From the NCBI RefSeq assembly GCF_000298315.2, contig NZ_AEYE02000003.1, forward strand, positions 186,001 to 250,000: 64,000 nucleotides of DNA, given 5' to 3'. This document shows positions 56,569-64,000 of the stretch, in pieces. Each line of letters starts with the position of its first letter. The stretch's first letter is position 1. The stretch comes from Rhizobium grahamii CCGE 502. GTDB taxonomy: Bacteria; Pseudomonadota; Alphaproteobacteria; Rhizobiales; Rhizobiaceae. Under the pieces are notes generated by a model, which saw nothing but the letters and a program-made list of their open reading frames with translations, was not told where the DNA came from and did not search any database. A program made the translations under genes and the position numbers.

Positions 56569-58569
56569 TTGAAAATCCGAGGTAAGATCAATCTGCTCGT
56601 TTCCGCCATGTGCGGCGTTGCTTTGCTGATCGGGGCAACGGCACTTTGGGCCGTACATCAATATGACGGGAACCTGTCGGCTTATGAAGACGCGTCTGAT
56701 CGTGCTTACTACGGCGAGCGCCTCAACCGCTTCGTGACGGCGACGGTCATGGAGGCCCGCGGAATCTACGGCGCTCCCTCGACAAAGGAAGCCGCTGCCT
56801 TCGCCAAGGGGCTGCTGACGGATCTCGATCAGATCGACAAGGTAATTGCCTCCTGGGCTCCGCTGGTTCCTGAAAGCCAGAAAGACACCTTCGTGAAAAT
56901 GACCGAGCGCGCCAAGGAATTCCGGACGTTCCGCGCTGAAACAGCCCGCCTCGGCACCGAAGTGAGCCCGCAGGCAGCGAACGAGCAGGGCAACAACGAC
57001 GCCAACCGAGCCAATCGCAAGGCTTTCCAGGCGGAGATCGATGCGATCGTCGCGACCGACAAGGCGACACTCGATGCTGTCAATGCACAGGTCGAAAGCT
57101 CGCGCACCTCCGTCTTGTGGCTCGTGATTGCGATTACCGGTGTCGGCATTGTGGCTGGCGTCGGTATGGGCTTCTACATCGGCACAATTCAGCTCAGCCG
57201 CCCGATCAAGAAGGTCACGGACGCGATCAAGCAGGTTGCCAACGGTAACTTTGAGGCCGAAGTGCCTTTTGCGGGACGTCAGGATGAAATCGGCGAAATG
57301 GCCGCCGCGGTCGCTGTCTTCAAGGAGAATGGTCTCGCCGTACGTCGCATGAATGCGCAGGAAACCGCCATGCGCGCCAAGAGCGACGATCTGCAGTCCA
57401 GCATGTCCGTCGTCGTTGCATCCGCAGCCGCCGGCGACTTCAGCCGCCGCATCGAAAAGGACTACGGCGACGACAACCTCAACCAGTTCGCCAGCAACAT
57501 CAACCATCTGCTTTCCAGCATCGATGCCGGTGTCGGCGAAACGCGCCGGGTGATTGCAAGTCTGGCGGAGGGCGACTTGACGCAGACGATGCGCGGCAAC
57601 TTCCAGGGCGCCTTCGCCGAACTGCAGCAGAACGTCAACAGCACATTCGCGACGCTGCAGACAACGATGCGCGAAGTACGCGAGACGGCCGAAGGCTTCC
57701 ACGGCAACACAAACGAGCTGCGCGCCGCAAGCGACGACCTCTCCAAGCGCACCGAGCAGCAAGCCGCTGCCCTCGAACAGACCTCGGCGGCTCTCGACGA
57801 GATCACCGCGGTCGTCAACAATTCGACCGAGCGCGCTCAGGAAGCCAGTGTCATGGTCTCCGAGGCCAAGGACGACGCCGGCAAGTCGGGCGTGGTCGTC
57901 CGCAATGCCGTCGACGCAATGGGTCGCATTGAGCAGGCTTCGCGCGAAATCAGCCAGATCATCAACGTCATCGACGAGATCGCCTTCCAGACGAACCTGC
58001 TGGCGCTGAACGCAGGCGTCGAAGCGGCGCGTGCAGGCGAGGCGGGCAAGGGTTTCGCCGTCGTCGCTCAGGAAGTTCGCGAGCTGGCACAGCGGTCGGC
58101 AACCGCCGCTAAGGACATCAAAGGCCTGATCACCAAATCCGGCGATGAAGTACAGGTTGGCGTAAAGCTGGTGCAGGCGACTGGCGAGGCGCTGTCCCAG
58201 ATCGAACGCCGCGTCAACGCGATCAACGACCATATCCACTCGATCGCGACGGCTGCGAAGGAGCAATCAACTGGCCTCAAGGAGGTCAATACCGCCGTCA
58301 ATCAGATGGATCAGGTGACGCAGCAGAACGCCGCCATGGTCGAGGAAACCTCGGCGGCAACGCATAAGCTCTCCGGCGAAGCCGATGGCCTTGTCCGCCT
58401 GATCTCCCGCTTCAAGGTCTCCAACGTGCCGGCAGCGGCGGCCGTCGCCGTCGCGCGCCATCAGGAACATCGCCCGGTGGCCTCTCCGGCCCGCCGGGCC
58501 ATGGGGACCGTCGCCCGCGCGTTCAGCGGCAACGCCGCCGTCGCCGAGCAGAATTGGGAAGAGTTTTAA
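56569..58569 (+). CDS. Methyl-accepting chemotaxis protein with CheR-docking tail
   Basis: This 666-aa transmembrane receptor has TM1 (about 8-28), a periplasmic helical-bundle-like domain (about 30-180) with few aromatic residues, TM2 (about 183-208), then tandem HAMP-like segments (about 205-260 and 290-350). The signalling domain has [27 protein letters not shown]. It ends NWEEF, the CheR/CheB docking pentapeptide. A TTG at 56569 follows a GGGGGG run at good distance; the longest frame begins at another TTG nine codons upstream. The ligand is unknown. Confidence 0.9.
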   Translation: MKIRGKINLLVSAMCGVALLIGATALWAVHQYDGNLSAYEDASDRAYYGERLNRFVTATVMEARGIYGAPSTKEAAAFAKGLLTDLDQIDKVIASWAPLVPESQKDTFVKMTERAKEFRTFRAETARLGTEVSPQAANEQGNNDANRANRKAFQAEIDAIVATDKATLDAVNAQVESSRTSVLWLVIAITGVGIVAGVGMGFYIGTIQLSRPIKKVTDAIKQVANGNFEAEVPFAGRQDEIGEMAAAVAVFKENGLAVRRMNAQETAMRAKSDDLQSSMSVVVASAAAGDFSRRIEKDYGDDNLNQFASNINHLLSSIDAGVGETRRVIASLAEGDLTQTMRGNFQGAFAELQQNVNSTFATLQTTMREVRETAEGFHGNTNELRAASDDLSKRTEQQAAALEQTSAALDEITAVVNNSTERAQEASVMVSEAKDDAGKSGVVVRNAVDAMGRIEQASREISQIINVIDEIAFQTNLLALNAGVEAARAGEAGKGFAVVAQEVRELAQRSATAAKDIKGLITKSGDEVQVGVKLVQATGEALSQIERRVNAINDHIHSIATAAKEQSTGLKEVNTAVNQMDQVTQQNAAMVEETSAATHKLSGEADGLVRLISRFKVSNVPAAAAVAVARHQEHRPVASPARRAMGTVARAFSGNAAVAEQNWEEF

Positions 58570-58596
58570 TCGCCCGGCACTTTCTTGGACAGCCGC

Positions 58597-58628
58597 GAAA
58601 CGCCGCCTCAGGGCGGCGTTTCCTTTTG
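58597..58628 (+). terminator. Terminator after the chemoreceptor gene
   Basis: GAAACGCCGCC-TCAG-GGCGGCGTTTC, an 11-bp perfect stem followed by CTTTT on the plus strand. Confidence 0.88.
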
Positions 58629-58724
58629 TCGCAAATGGGTTTGCTCGCAAAGATTTGAAAGCGGACCGTCATCGTCTAATATAGAACGCGCAAAGGGCGC
58701 CCGGCGCCAAGCGGACGAAAGACA

Positions 58725-60248
58725 ATGCAAGCCCACGATCAAGGCGACAATCTTCTCCCAGGCGGTGCTGCCGGGACCGAGGCCGACCAGGCGGACCAGC
58801 GCCCGTCCGGCAAGTTCGGCGGGCTTTCCGGCAAGTTGCTGTGGCTGACGGTTGTCTGCATCATGCTCGCCGAGGTGCTGATCTTCTTTCCGTCGGTTGC
58901 CACCATGCGCCTGCGGTGGCTGGACGAAAGGCTGAATGCCGCGGCCGCGGCCGCGATCGTGATCGACGGTCTGCAGCCGGTGGAACTGCCGCGCGCGCTG
59001 CAGAAGGAAACCCTGGAAGCGACCGGCACCAAGGCGATCGTGCTGCGGAAAGAGGGCACCTCGCGCCTACTTGCGACGACGGACATGCCGACCTCCGTCG
59101 ATGAACAGTATGATTTGACCGATGTGCCACCAGTGACCGCGATTCGCGACGCGCTCGATACGATGATTTTTGGCGGCAACCGCCTGATCCGCGTCTACGG
59201 TCCGGTACAGGACACCAATACCGGTGTCGAAGTGCTGATGAAGGACAAGCACCTCCGCAATGCGATGCTTGTTTATTCCCGCAACGTCTTTCTGCTGTCG
59301 ATCCTGATTTCACTGTTTACCGCGACGCTGGTGTTCTTCGCGATTAACCGCATCCTGATTCGGCCGATTCGCAAGCTAACCGGCAGCATGCAGCAATTCT
59401 CCTCCGATCCCGAAAATCCGCAGAATGTCTTTGTCGGCGACGGCGGCCGCGACGAGCTTGCCGTTGCCGGACGGCACCTGACCTCCATGCAGTTGGAACT
59501 GCAGAAGACGCTGAAGCAGCAGAGAAACCTTGCAGCGCTCGGCCTAGCAGTTTCCAAGATCAACCACGACATGCGCAACATCCTGGCCTCGGCACAGCTG
59601 ATGTCGGACCGTCTTGTGGACGTCGATGATCCGATGGTGAAGGCCTTTGCGCCAAAGTTGCTGCGCACCATCGACCGCGCCGTCGGTTATACGACTGAGG
59701 TGCTGTCCTATGGCCAGGCAAGCGAAGCGGCACCTCGTCGGCGCCGCATCCGGCTCCATGACCTGACCCAGGACGTGAAGGACATGTTGGCGATCGATGC
59801 TCAGAGCGGTATCGAGTTCGTCGGCCAGGTCGCGCCCGAGCTCGAGGTCGATGCAGACAGCGAGCAATTGTTTCGTGTCATCCACAATCTCTGCCGCAAC
59901 GCCGTGCAGGCCCTCAGCGCACCGGCGATAGCGCGCGGAGCCGAGGGCGCCAAGCGCATCACCGTTTCGGCGCAGCGCGTCGGCAGCGTGGTCAGCATCA
60001 TCGTCGATGATACCGGGCCCGGTATGCCGCAAAAGGCCCGACAAAATCTCTTCGCCGCCTTCCGCGGCTCGGCCCGCTCCGGCGGAACGGGCCTGGGGCT
60101 GGTGATCGCCCGCGAACTCGTGCTGGCGCACGGTGGCACCATCGCTCTTGTGGAAAAGCCTTCGGTTGGAACGCAGTTTCGCATCGAGATTCCGGATCGC
60201 CCGCTATCGCTCGACGACTACCGCGGCCGCGCGCTGCAGGAAAAGTGA
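58725..60248 (+). CDS. Orphan membrane sensor histidine kinase
   Basis: The 507-aa kinase has two membrane segments (about 38-58 and 187-212) around a short periplasmic sensor. A HAMP-like linker (about 212-262) leads to HisKA with phospho-accepting H281 (KINHDMRNILASAQ) and HATPase_c (NLCRNAVQAL, DDTGPGMP, GTGLGL). The H-D-M-R-N phospho-site is of a less common HisKA subtype. No response regulator gene is adjacent, so its partner is not known. It lies 122 bases before a tRNA gene. Confidence 0.88.
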   Translation: MQAHDQGDNLLPGGAAGTEADQADQRPSGKFGGLSGKLLWLTVVCIMLAEVLIFFPSVATMRLRWLDERLNAAAAAAIVIDGLQPVELPRALQKETLEATGTKAIVLRKEGTSRLLATTDMPTSVDEQYDLTDVPPVTAIRDALDTMIFGGNRLIRVYGPVQDTNTGVEVLMKDKHLRNAMLVYSRNVFLLSILISLFTATLVFFAINRILIRPIRKLTGSMQQFSSDPENPQNVFVGDGGRDELAVAGRHLTSMQLELQKTLKQQRNLAALGLAVSKINHDMRNILASAQLMSDRLVDVDDPMVKAFAPKLLRTIDRAVGYTTEVLSYGQASEAAPRRRRIRLHDLTQDVKDMLAIDAQSGIEFVGQVAPELEVDADSEQLFRVIHNLCRNAVQALSAPAIARGAEGAKRITVSAQRVGSVVSIIVDDTGPGMPQKARQNLFAAFRGSARSGGTGLGLVIARELVLAHGGTIALVEKPSVGTQFRIEIPDRPLSLDDYRGRALQEK

Positions 60249-60370
60249 TGCATTTTGCGCATTTCCGCTCTGCGCCATCAAAGTCGCGATTTTTTCAGAA
60301 AGCCTATTGCAATCCCCGAAAGGACCCTTTAGAGAACCGCCCACGCAAGCGGTTCGGCCGCTTCCGGCAC

Positions 60371-60447
60371 GCACCCGTAGCTCAGCTGGATAGAGCACCA
60401 GACTACGAATCTGGGGGTCAGGAGTTCGAATCTCTTCGGGTGCGCCA
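60371..60447 (+). tRNA. tRNA-Arg (anticodon ACG)
   Basis: A 77-nt cloverleaf: acceptor GCACCCG/CGGGTGC, D stem GCTC/GAGC, anticodon stem CCAGA/TCTGG with loop CTACGAA (anticodon ACG at 60405-60407), T arm AGGAG-TTCGAAT-CTCTT (one G-U pair), discriminator G and encoded CCA. A34 is expected to be inosine, reading CGU, CGC and CGA. Confidence 0.97.
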
Positions 60448-60523
60448 TTCTCTTCATCATATCATATTTATGTCCGGTTGGCGCCGGTTCTGCGCGCGCA
60501 ACGCATCCCTCTGCGGCTTAGGC

Positions 60524-60554
60524 GAAAAAAAAGCCCCGCCGACTCGGCAGGGCT
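60524..60554 (-). terminator. Terminator of the small secreted-protein gene
   Basis: On the minus strand AGCCCTGCCGAGTCGGCGGGGCT forms a stem, followed by TTTTTTTT (60525-60532). It ends the gene at 60589. Confidence 0.88.
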
Positions 60555-60588
60555 GCAGGGATTTGGTCTGCGGTGGCGTCAGATATCG

Positions 60589-60852
60589 TCAGTGGCGGCA
60601 AACCGTCTTGTACTTGGTAATCTCATGGTGATGGCTGCGCACCTGGTAGGGTTCCCTCCAGCAGCGCTGGTAGGAAGAATAGTGGCGATCGCGCCAGTAG
60701 CGTGGCGGCGGGCCGTGGCGATAGTTGGGCCGGTAATCATCATGGTAGCCCGGCGTTCCAATAATCACTCTGACATTATCGGCAAACGAAGGGGCGGCTG
60801 TTGATGCAAGCGATGTCAGGACAATGGCTGCTACGGTAATAAGCTTTTTCAT
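60589..60852 (-). CDS. Small secreted His/Tyr/Arg-rich protein
   Basis: This 87-aa protein has a signal peptide (about 1-24, ending PSFA). The mature part (about 60 residues) is rich in H, Y and R (GYHDDYRPNYRHGPPPRYWRDRHYSSYQRC, KYKTVCRH) with two cysteines that could pair. An AAAGGAG site precedes the ATG, and it has its own terminator. Rhizobia carry several such short basic exported proteins of unknown role. Confidence 0.75.
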   Translation of the reverse strand: MKKLITVAAIVLTSLASTAAPSFADNVRVIIGTPGYHDDYRPNYRHGPPPRYWRDRHYSSYQRCWREPYQVRSHHHEITKYKTVCRH

Positions 60853-61227
60853 GTTCTACTCCTTTGAGCACGTAACGCCGCTGGTTAGGCATTTGTTTCA
60901 AAGGATATTTTTCTGAACATGAACCTTGGCTGAGGCGGCCGTTCATAAACGTCGCCGTCTGGCAGTCCCAAGACGGCGAGGGTAGTCGACGCGCCTACAG
61001 CCGCAATGGAGCGATTGTGGATCGCGGCGATCAACGCTTTTCTTCGATTGTCCGGATGCCAGGAAGGCCGCTTGTGATTTGCGAGGCTGCGTTAGAACGA
61101 CGCGCACGTCAGTCATGAAAATCACGCGACTCCAACCAGGGTATGGTGTGAGACTCGCGAGTCTTCCCGAGACCCACCAAAGTCAGCCGATGTCGGCAAT
61201 CGCGTGATCCGCCGCCCCTGGACGTCC
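60853..61227. other. 375-base intergenic stretch
   Basis: No convincing gene. It holds the promoter of the small secreted-protein gene (minus strand) and a perfect 14-bp palindrome, AGACTCGCGAGTCT, at 61151-61164, close to the 3' end of the deacylase gene. A 60-codon open frame (60943-61125) has no recognisable feature. Confidence 0.6.
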
Positions 61228-61698
61228 CTACGGTCGGTGACTGAAGCGGGCGATTTGCGCATTCTTCATCAGGTTGCGAAAGTTGGGTCCGCTGACATGC
61301 ACCAACGTCGTGTGGTCACCGCCCTCGAAATAAACGTCACTGGCGTCGCCTAGGCTTTCGTCGAGAATGACAGGCACGTCGTACGCCGATCCGATCGGCG
61401 GGACCGCACCTATATCGCAATCGGCGAAAAGTGTGCTGACTTCATTTTCCGAGGCGAGGCCGAGGCGCTTGTTCATCACATCCTGCAGCGTGCTGAGCTC
61501 GAGCCGGTGAGTGCTCGGAACAACGGCCAGTACATATCCCATTTCGTGATGGACGACGACAGATTTGGCGAGCCTGCTGCCCGGAACATGGGCGGCCTGC
61601 GCTGACTGGCTGGTCGTCGCTGTACGATGATGAGGCACGGTGTCGTAGGCGATGCCTTCACCGTCGATATAGTCCCGAAGCTTCCTTGCGATGGTCAT
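61228..61698 (-). CDS. YbaK/EbsC-type aminoacyl-tRNA deacylase
   Basis: This 156-aa protein has the YbaK/ProX editing-domain fold, with the catalytic-lysine region (GSRLAKSVVVHHEMGYVLAVVP, about K45) and GAVPPIGSAYDVPVILD typical of the family. These enzymes hydrolyse mischarged tRNA such as Cys- or Ala-tRNA-Pro. The exact substrate class is not resolved. It stands between an intergenic stretch and the isochorismatase gene. Confidence 0.85.
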   Translation of the reverse strand: MTIARKLRDYIDGEGIAYDTVPHHRTATTSQSAQAAHVPGSRLAKSVVVHHEMGYVLAVVPSTHRLELSTLQDVMNKRLGLASENEVSTLFADCDIGAVPPIGSAYDVPVILDESLGDASDVYFEGGDHTTLVHVSGPNFRNLMKNAQIARFSHRP

Positions 61699-61855
61699 CT
61701 CGGGTTCCCCTTAAGATTGCGTCGGAAGGCATACAGGGCATTCTCCTCTCATCGTCCGCGAAGTCAACGGCGAAGGGTGCAACGCGTGACCGCCACAGGA
61801 CCATGGCGGTCACGCAAGTTCGGCGCACCACTTAGGCGCGCCGGCTGTCTCCTTC

Positions 61856-62428
61856 CTAGGCGGAGACTCTCACCTCGCCATGCTTGGCCAGTGCCTCGTC
61901 CGTCGAGAGCACGGAGGCGTAGGCAAAGGCGAACGCTGCCATGAACGCCGCATGCGCTTGTGCGGCAGGAACCAGCGTGCCGTTGAATTCGAGGTCGCGT
62001 GTTGCGCAGGCATCATGGACAACCGTTACCCGGTAGCCGAGATCGCTGGCGGCGCGTGTCACGGCATCGATGCACATGTGGCTCATGCTGCCGACGACCG
62101 TAACCTCTTCGATGCCATGACGATCAAGCGTCGCCTTCAGGTCTGTTTCACGAAACGCGTTGACATGGTTCTTCACGATGACGGTCTCGCCCGGTCGATT
62201 CAACACCTTCTGATGAATCTGTGCACCCTCGGACCCTGCAAGGAAGAAAGCCGCAGTCTCGCCGATCGACTCATGCCTGACGTGGATGATTAGGTCGCCG
62301 GCATCGCGGGCCGCCGCGACGATCCGTGCAGCATTGTCGGCAGCGGCATCGGCGCCGCTCAACGGCCATTTGCCGTTCGGGAAATAATCGTTCTGAATGT
62401 CGACGACGATGAGGGCTTGTTTGGTCAT
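61856..62428 (-). CDS. Isochorismatase-family cysteine hydrolase
   Basis: This 190-aa protein shows the conserved Asp (VVDIQNDYFP, about D9/D14) and the catalytic Cys in VVGSMSHMCIDAVTRAA, with the cis-peptide block before it. Such hydrolases cleave amides or nicotinamide-like substrates or isochorismate; the substrate is unknown. It is divergent, by 116 bases, from a GlxA-type regulator that probably controls it. Confidence 0.88.
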   Translation of the reverse strand: MTKQALIVVDIQNDYFPNGKWPLSGADAAADNAARIVAAARDAGDLIIHVRHESIGETAAFFLAGSEGAQIHQKVLNRPGETVIVKNHVNAFRETDLKATLDRHGIEEVTVVGSMSHMCIDAVTRAASDLGYRVTVVHDACATRDLEFNGTLVPAAQAHAAFMAAFAFAYASVLSTDEALAKHGEVRVSA

Positions 62429-62452
62429 GTCCTAATATCCTTTTATTCCTTC

Positions 62453-62465
62453 CGGGACGGTCCCG
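62453..62465. promoter_or_regulatory. Palindrome CGGGAC-G-GTCCCG in the divergent promoter region
   Basis: Perfect 6-bp inverted repeat between the isochorismatase gene and the GlxA-type regulator gene. A second repeat, TTGAC-N9-GTCAA at 62517-62535, lies close to the regulator start. Either could be the regulator's binding site. Confidence 0.3.
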
Positions 62466-62544
62466 TCCGTTGATGGACAAACTATGTCGGAAGCGGCATG
62501 GTGTGGATTGGCGAAATTGACATTATCGAGGTCAAAACTGACAA

Positions 62545-63531
62545 ATGAGCCAAGCCAGCCCACCGACCGAGATCGGCATCCTGCTTTATCCGCACGTCCA
62601 ACTCGCAGCCGTCTATGGGCTGACTGATCTATTCAATCTGGCGAATCGGTTTGCAACGAGGCAGCGCCCTTCGGGGAGCCCGGCGTTGCGCGTAAGCCAT
62701 TGGCAGGAGACAGAAGCCGCGGAGGCGGTCGAGCGCGTATTCGATACGGCACCTGGCACCCCGGGGCCGCCCGACGTGCTGCTGCTGCCCCCGAGCTTCG
62801 GCGAACCGATGACATCCGAGGAGGCCGCTCCGCTGGCCCGATGGCTTCGCCAGCGGCATGCCGAGGGAACGACGCTGAGTTCGGTCTGTATCGGCGCCTT
62901 CCTGCTTGCCGAGACAGGTCTTCTGGCGCATCGGATGGCGACGACTCACTGGACCTACGCGGCGGTACTGGCTGAACGCTTTCCCGACGTGCGGGTCGAT
63001 ACCGACAAGCTCATCATCGATGAAGGCGACGTCATTACCGCCGGCGGCCTGATGGCCTGGACCGATCTCGGCCTGAAGCTCGTCGACAGATTGTTGGGAT
63101 CGGCTGTCATGCTGGAGACGGCACGCTACCTCTTGGTGGATCCACCTGGAAGGGAGCAACGCTGCTATAGCAGCTTCTCGCCGCGCTTGAACCATGGCGA
63201 CGAACAGATCCTGAAGGTGCAGCACTGGCTACACGCGAGCGGCGCACGCCAAGTCACGCTGCCCGCGATGGCCGAGTGCGCGCGCCTGGAAGAGCGCACC
63301 TTCCTTCGCCGTTTCCACAAGGCGACAGGGTTTCGACCGACGGAATACTGCCAGCATCTGCGGGTCGGCAAGGCGCGTGAAATGCTGGAGTCATCGAAAC
63401 GTACCGTCGAGCAGATCGCCGTTGCTGCCGGCTACGAGGATCCGGGCGCCTTCCGCAAGGTGTTCCAGAAGATTACCGGGCTGTCGCCGGGAGACTACCG
63501 CAGCCGCTTCGGATTGAACGGCAGGGCATGA
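62545..63531 (+). CDS. GlxA-family transcriptional regulator (DJ-1/PfpI domain plus AraC-type HTH)
   Basis: The 328-aa protein has an N-terminal DJ-1/PfpI class I amidotransferase-like domain (about 7-180). The family's nucleophile-elbow Cys is in SSVCIGAFLLAETGLL (about C118), and a His is nearby in the WTYAAVLAERF region. A C-terminal AraC HTH (about 225-325) includes ERTFLRRFHKATGFRPTEYCQHLR and IAVAAGYEDPGAFRKVFQKITGLSPGDYR. It likely regulates the divergent hydrolase gene. Confidence 0.9.
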   Translation: MSQASPPTEIGILLYPHVQLAAVYGLTDLFNLANRFATRQRPSGSPALRVSHWQETEAAEAVERVFDTAPGTPGPPDVLLLPPSFGEPMTSEEAAPLARWLRQRHAEGTTLSSVCIGAFLLAETGLLAHRMATTHWTYAAVLAERFPDVRVDTDKLIIDEGDVITAGGLMAWTDLGLKLVDRLLGSAVMLETARYLLVDPPGREQRCYSSFSPRLNHGDEQILKVQHWLHASGARQVTLPAMAECARLEERTFLRRFHKATGFRPTEYCQHLRVGKAREMLESSKRTVEQIAVAAGYEDPGAFRKVFQKITGLSPGDYRSRFGLNGRA

Positions 63532-63627
63532 ATTGAGGCCGGCTGGCTAGCTTGGCGCAATATTGCGACGCGATGGTGCAATGGGCGCTGCATAAGCAGC
63601 GATTCATGGCGCATGGCCGGAGGAAAT

Positions 63628-63951
63628 ATGCTGAGGAATACGGTGCAAGCGTTTGCGTTGTGCGCGGTCATGGCAACGCTTGCCAGCTGCGTCGATGCCA
63701 ATATGCCGACACTTGTACCCGTCGCGTGGCCTTCCGATCCACCGCTCAATCTGCCGGCCGTTGCGCATCACATCTGCACCGGCGACAGCAATTTCATGTA
63801 CCGGGAATCAAAGAAGCAGTACGAGCTGCGCGCCGGAATGGGCCGCTATCCGATCGATCCCGCCCAGCAGGAAGCGACCGCGATCGCCGCGGCACAACGG
63901 CAATATGTCACTTGTCTGTCGAGCCAAGGGTATCGAATTTACGGCCGATAA
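63628..63951 (+). CDS. Small putative lipoprotein
   Basis: The 107-aa protein has a lipoprotein signal peptide with lipobox LASC (about residues 18-21 from the ATG at 63628). GGAGG sits four bases upstream of this ATG; an ATG five codons earlier is also in frame. The mature part (about 86 residues) has no known domain and contains two cysteines (HHICTGDSNF and YVTCLSSQGYRIYGR). Function unknown. Nothing else is seen between it and the window end at 64000. Confidence 0.72.
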   Translation: MLRNTVQAFALCAVMATLASCVDANMPTLVPVAWPSDPPLNLPAVAHHICTGDSNFMYRESKKQYELRAGMGRYPIDPAQQEATAIAAAQRQYVTCLSSQGYRIYGR

Positions 63952-64000
63952 GCTCGCTGCCTGAAGCCTGCCGCCTAGCCCGCCGTGGCGCCTGCCGCGT

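Noticed and set aside
60371-60447. tRNA-Arg as an integrase attachment site
   Set aside because: No integrase gene and no direct repeat of the tRNA 3' end nearby in the window; flanks look like core genome.
60943-61125. 60-codon open frame in the 60853-61227 gap
   Set aside because: Short, no ribosome-binding site, no recognisable features.

Overview
The window is chromosomal DNA from a member of the Rhizobiaceae, most likely an Ensifer/Sinorhizobium species. It is GC-rich, gene-dense and almost entirely core genome. The evidence is protein-level similarity and remembered synteny: miaB-plsC-mur-rimI-tsaB, glnD-mutS facing a fused malic enzyme/phosphotransacetylase (tme), olsB for ornithine lipid, the lptC-lptA-lptB-rpoN-hpf-ptsN cluster, and rpmH-rnpA-yidC-engB. 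A rhizobial lifestyle also fits the several chemoreceptors, two of which end in the CheR-docking pentapeptide NWEEF. No phage, transposon, CRISPR array or plasmid function was found. The species is inferred, not proven.

Layout. 1-7006 (minus strand): miaB (cut by the window edge), plsC, mur, rimI, tsaB, an Nfu scaffold, a universal stress protein, a cupin, trpS and a VOC protein. 7007-7713 has no convincing protein gene but holds a structured, terminator-ended element that looks like a roughly 330-nt RNA on the minus strand. 7714-15772: a small secreted M15 peptidase, then murJ, glnD, a 91-aa unknown gene and mutS. 15884-18169: tme. 18223-27864: olsB with a candidate PHO box, a hybrid histidine kinase, lspA and two RNA methyltransferases, a CoxG-like protein and an acetyltransferase, an HtrA-like protein lacking its catalytic triad, a LapA-domain protein, ihfB and sppA. 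28064-33275 (plus strand): LPS export genes, rpoN, hpf and ptsN. 33348-39771: two chemoreceptors (one with a Cache-type ligand domain, one soluble with a globin domain), ribokinase and rmuC.

39868-42632: def-fmt-truA-arsC. 42641-45438: a membrane protein, dapE and dapD (lysine/peptidoglycan precursor synthesis). 45631-49951: a LOG-family protein, a four-EF-hand secreted protein, a HAD phosphatase, a full-length Ada and a PEP-mutase-family enzyme. 49969-56122: argB, an ECF sigma/anti-sigma/fasciclin cassette on the opposite strand, then engB, yidC, rnpA and rpmH. 56569-60447: a chemoreceptor, an orphan histidine kinase and tRNA-Arg(ACG). 60589-63951: a small secreted protein, a YbaK-type deacylase, an isochorismatase-family hydrolase divergent from a GlxA-type regulator, and a lipoprotein.

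Most of the window is housekeeping. The best leads are the unassigned RNA element (7172-7505), the pseudo-HtrA protein (25062-25967), the PHO box at olsB, the degenerate first receiver of the hybrid kinase, and the ECF/FAS1 cassette between argB and engB. All start-codon changes given below rest on ribosome-binding sites and family lengths read by eye.
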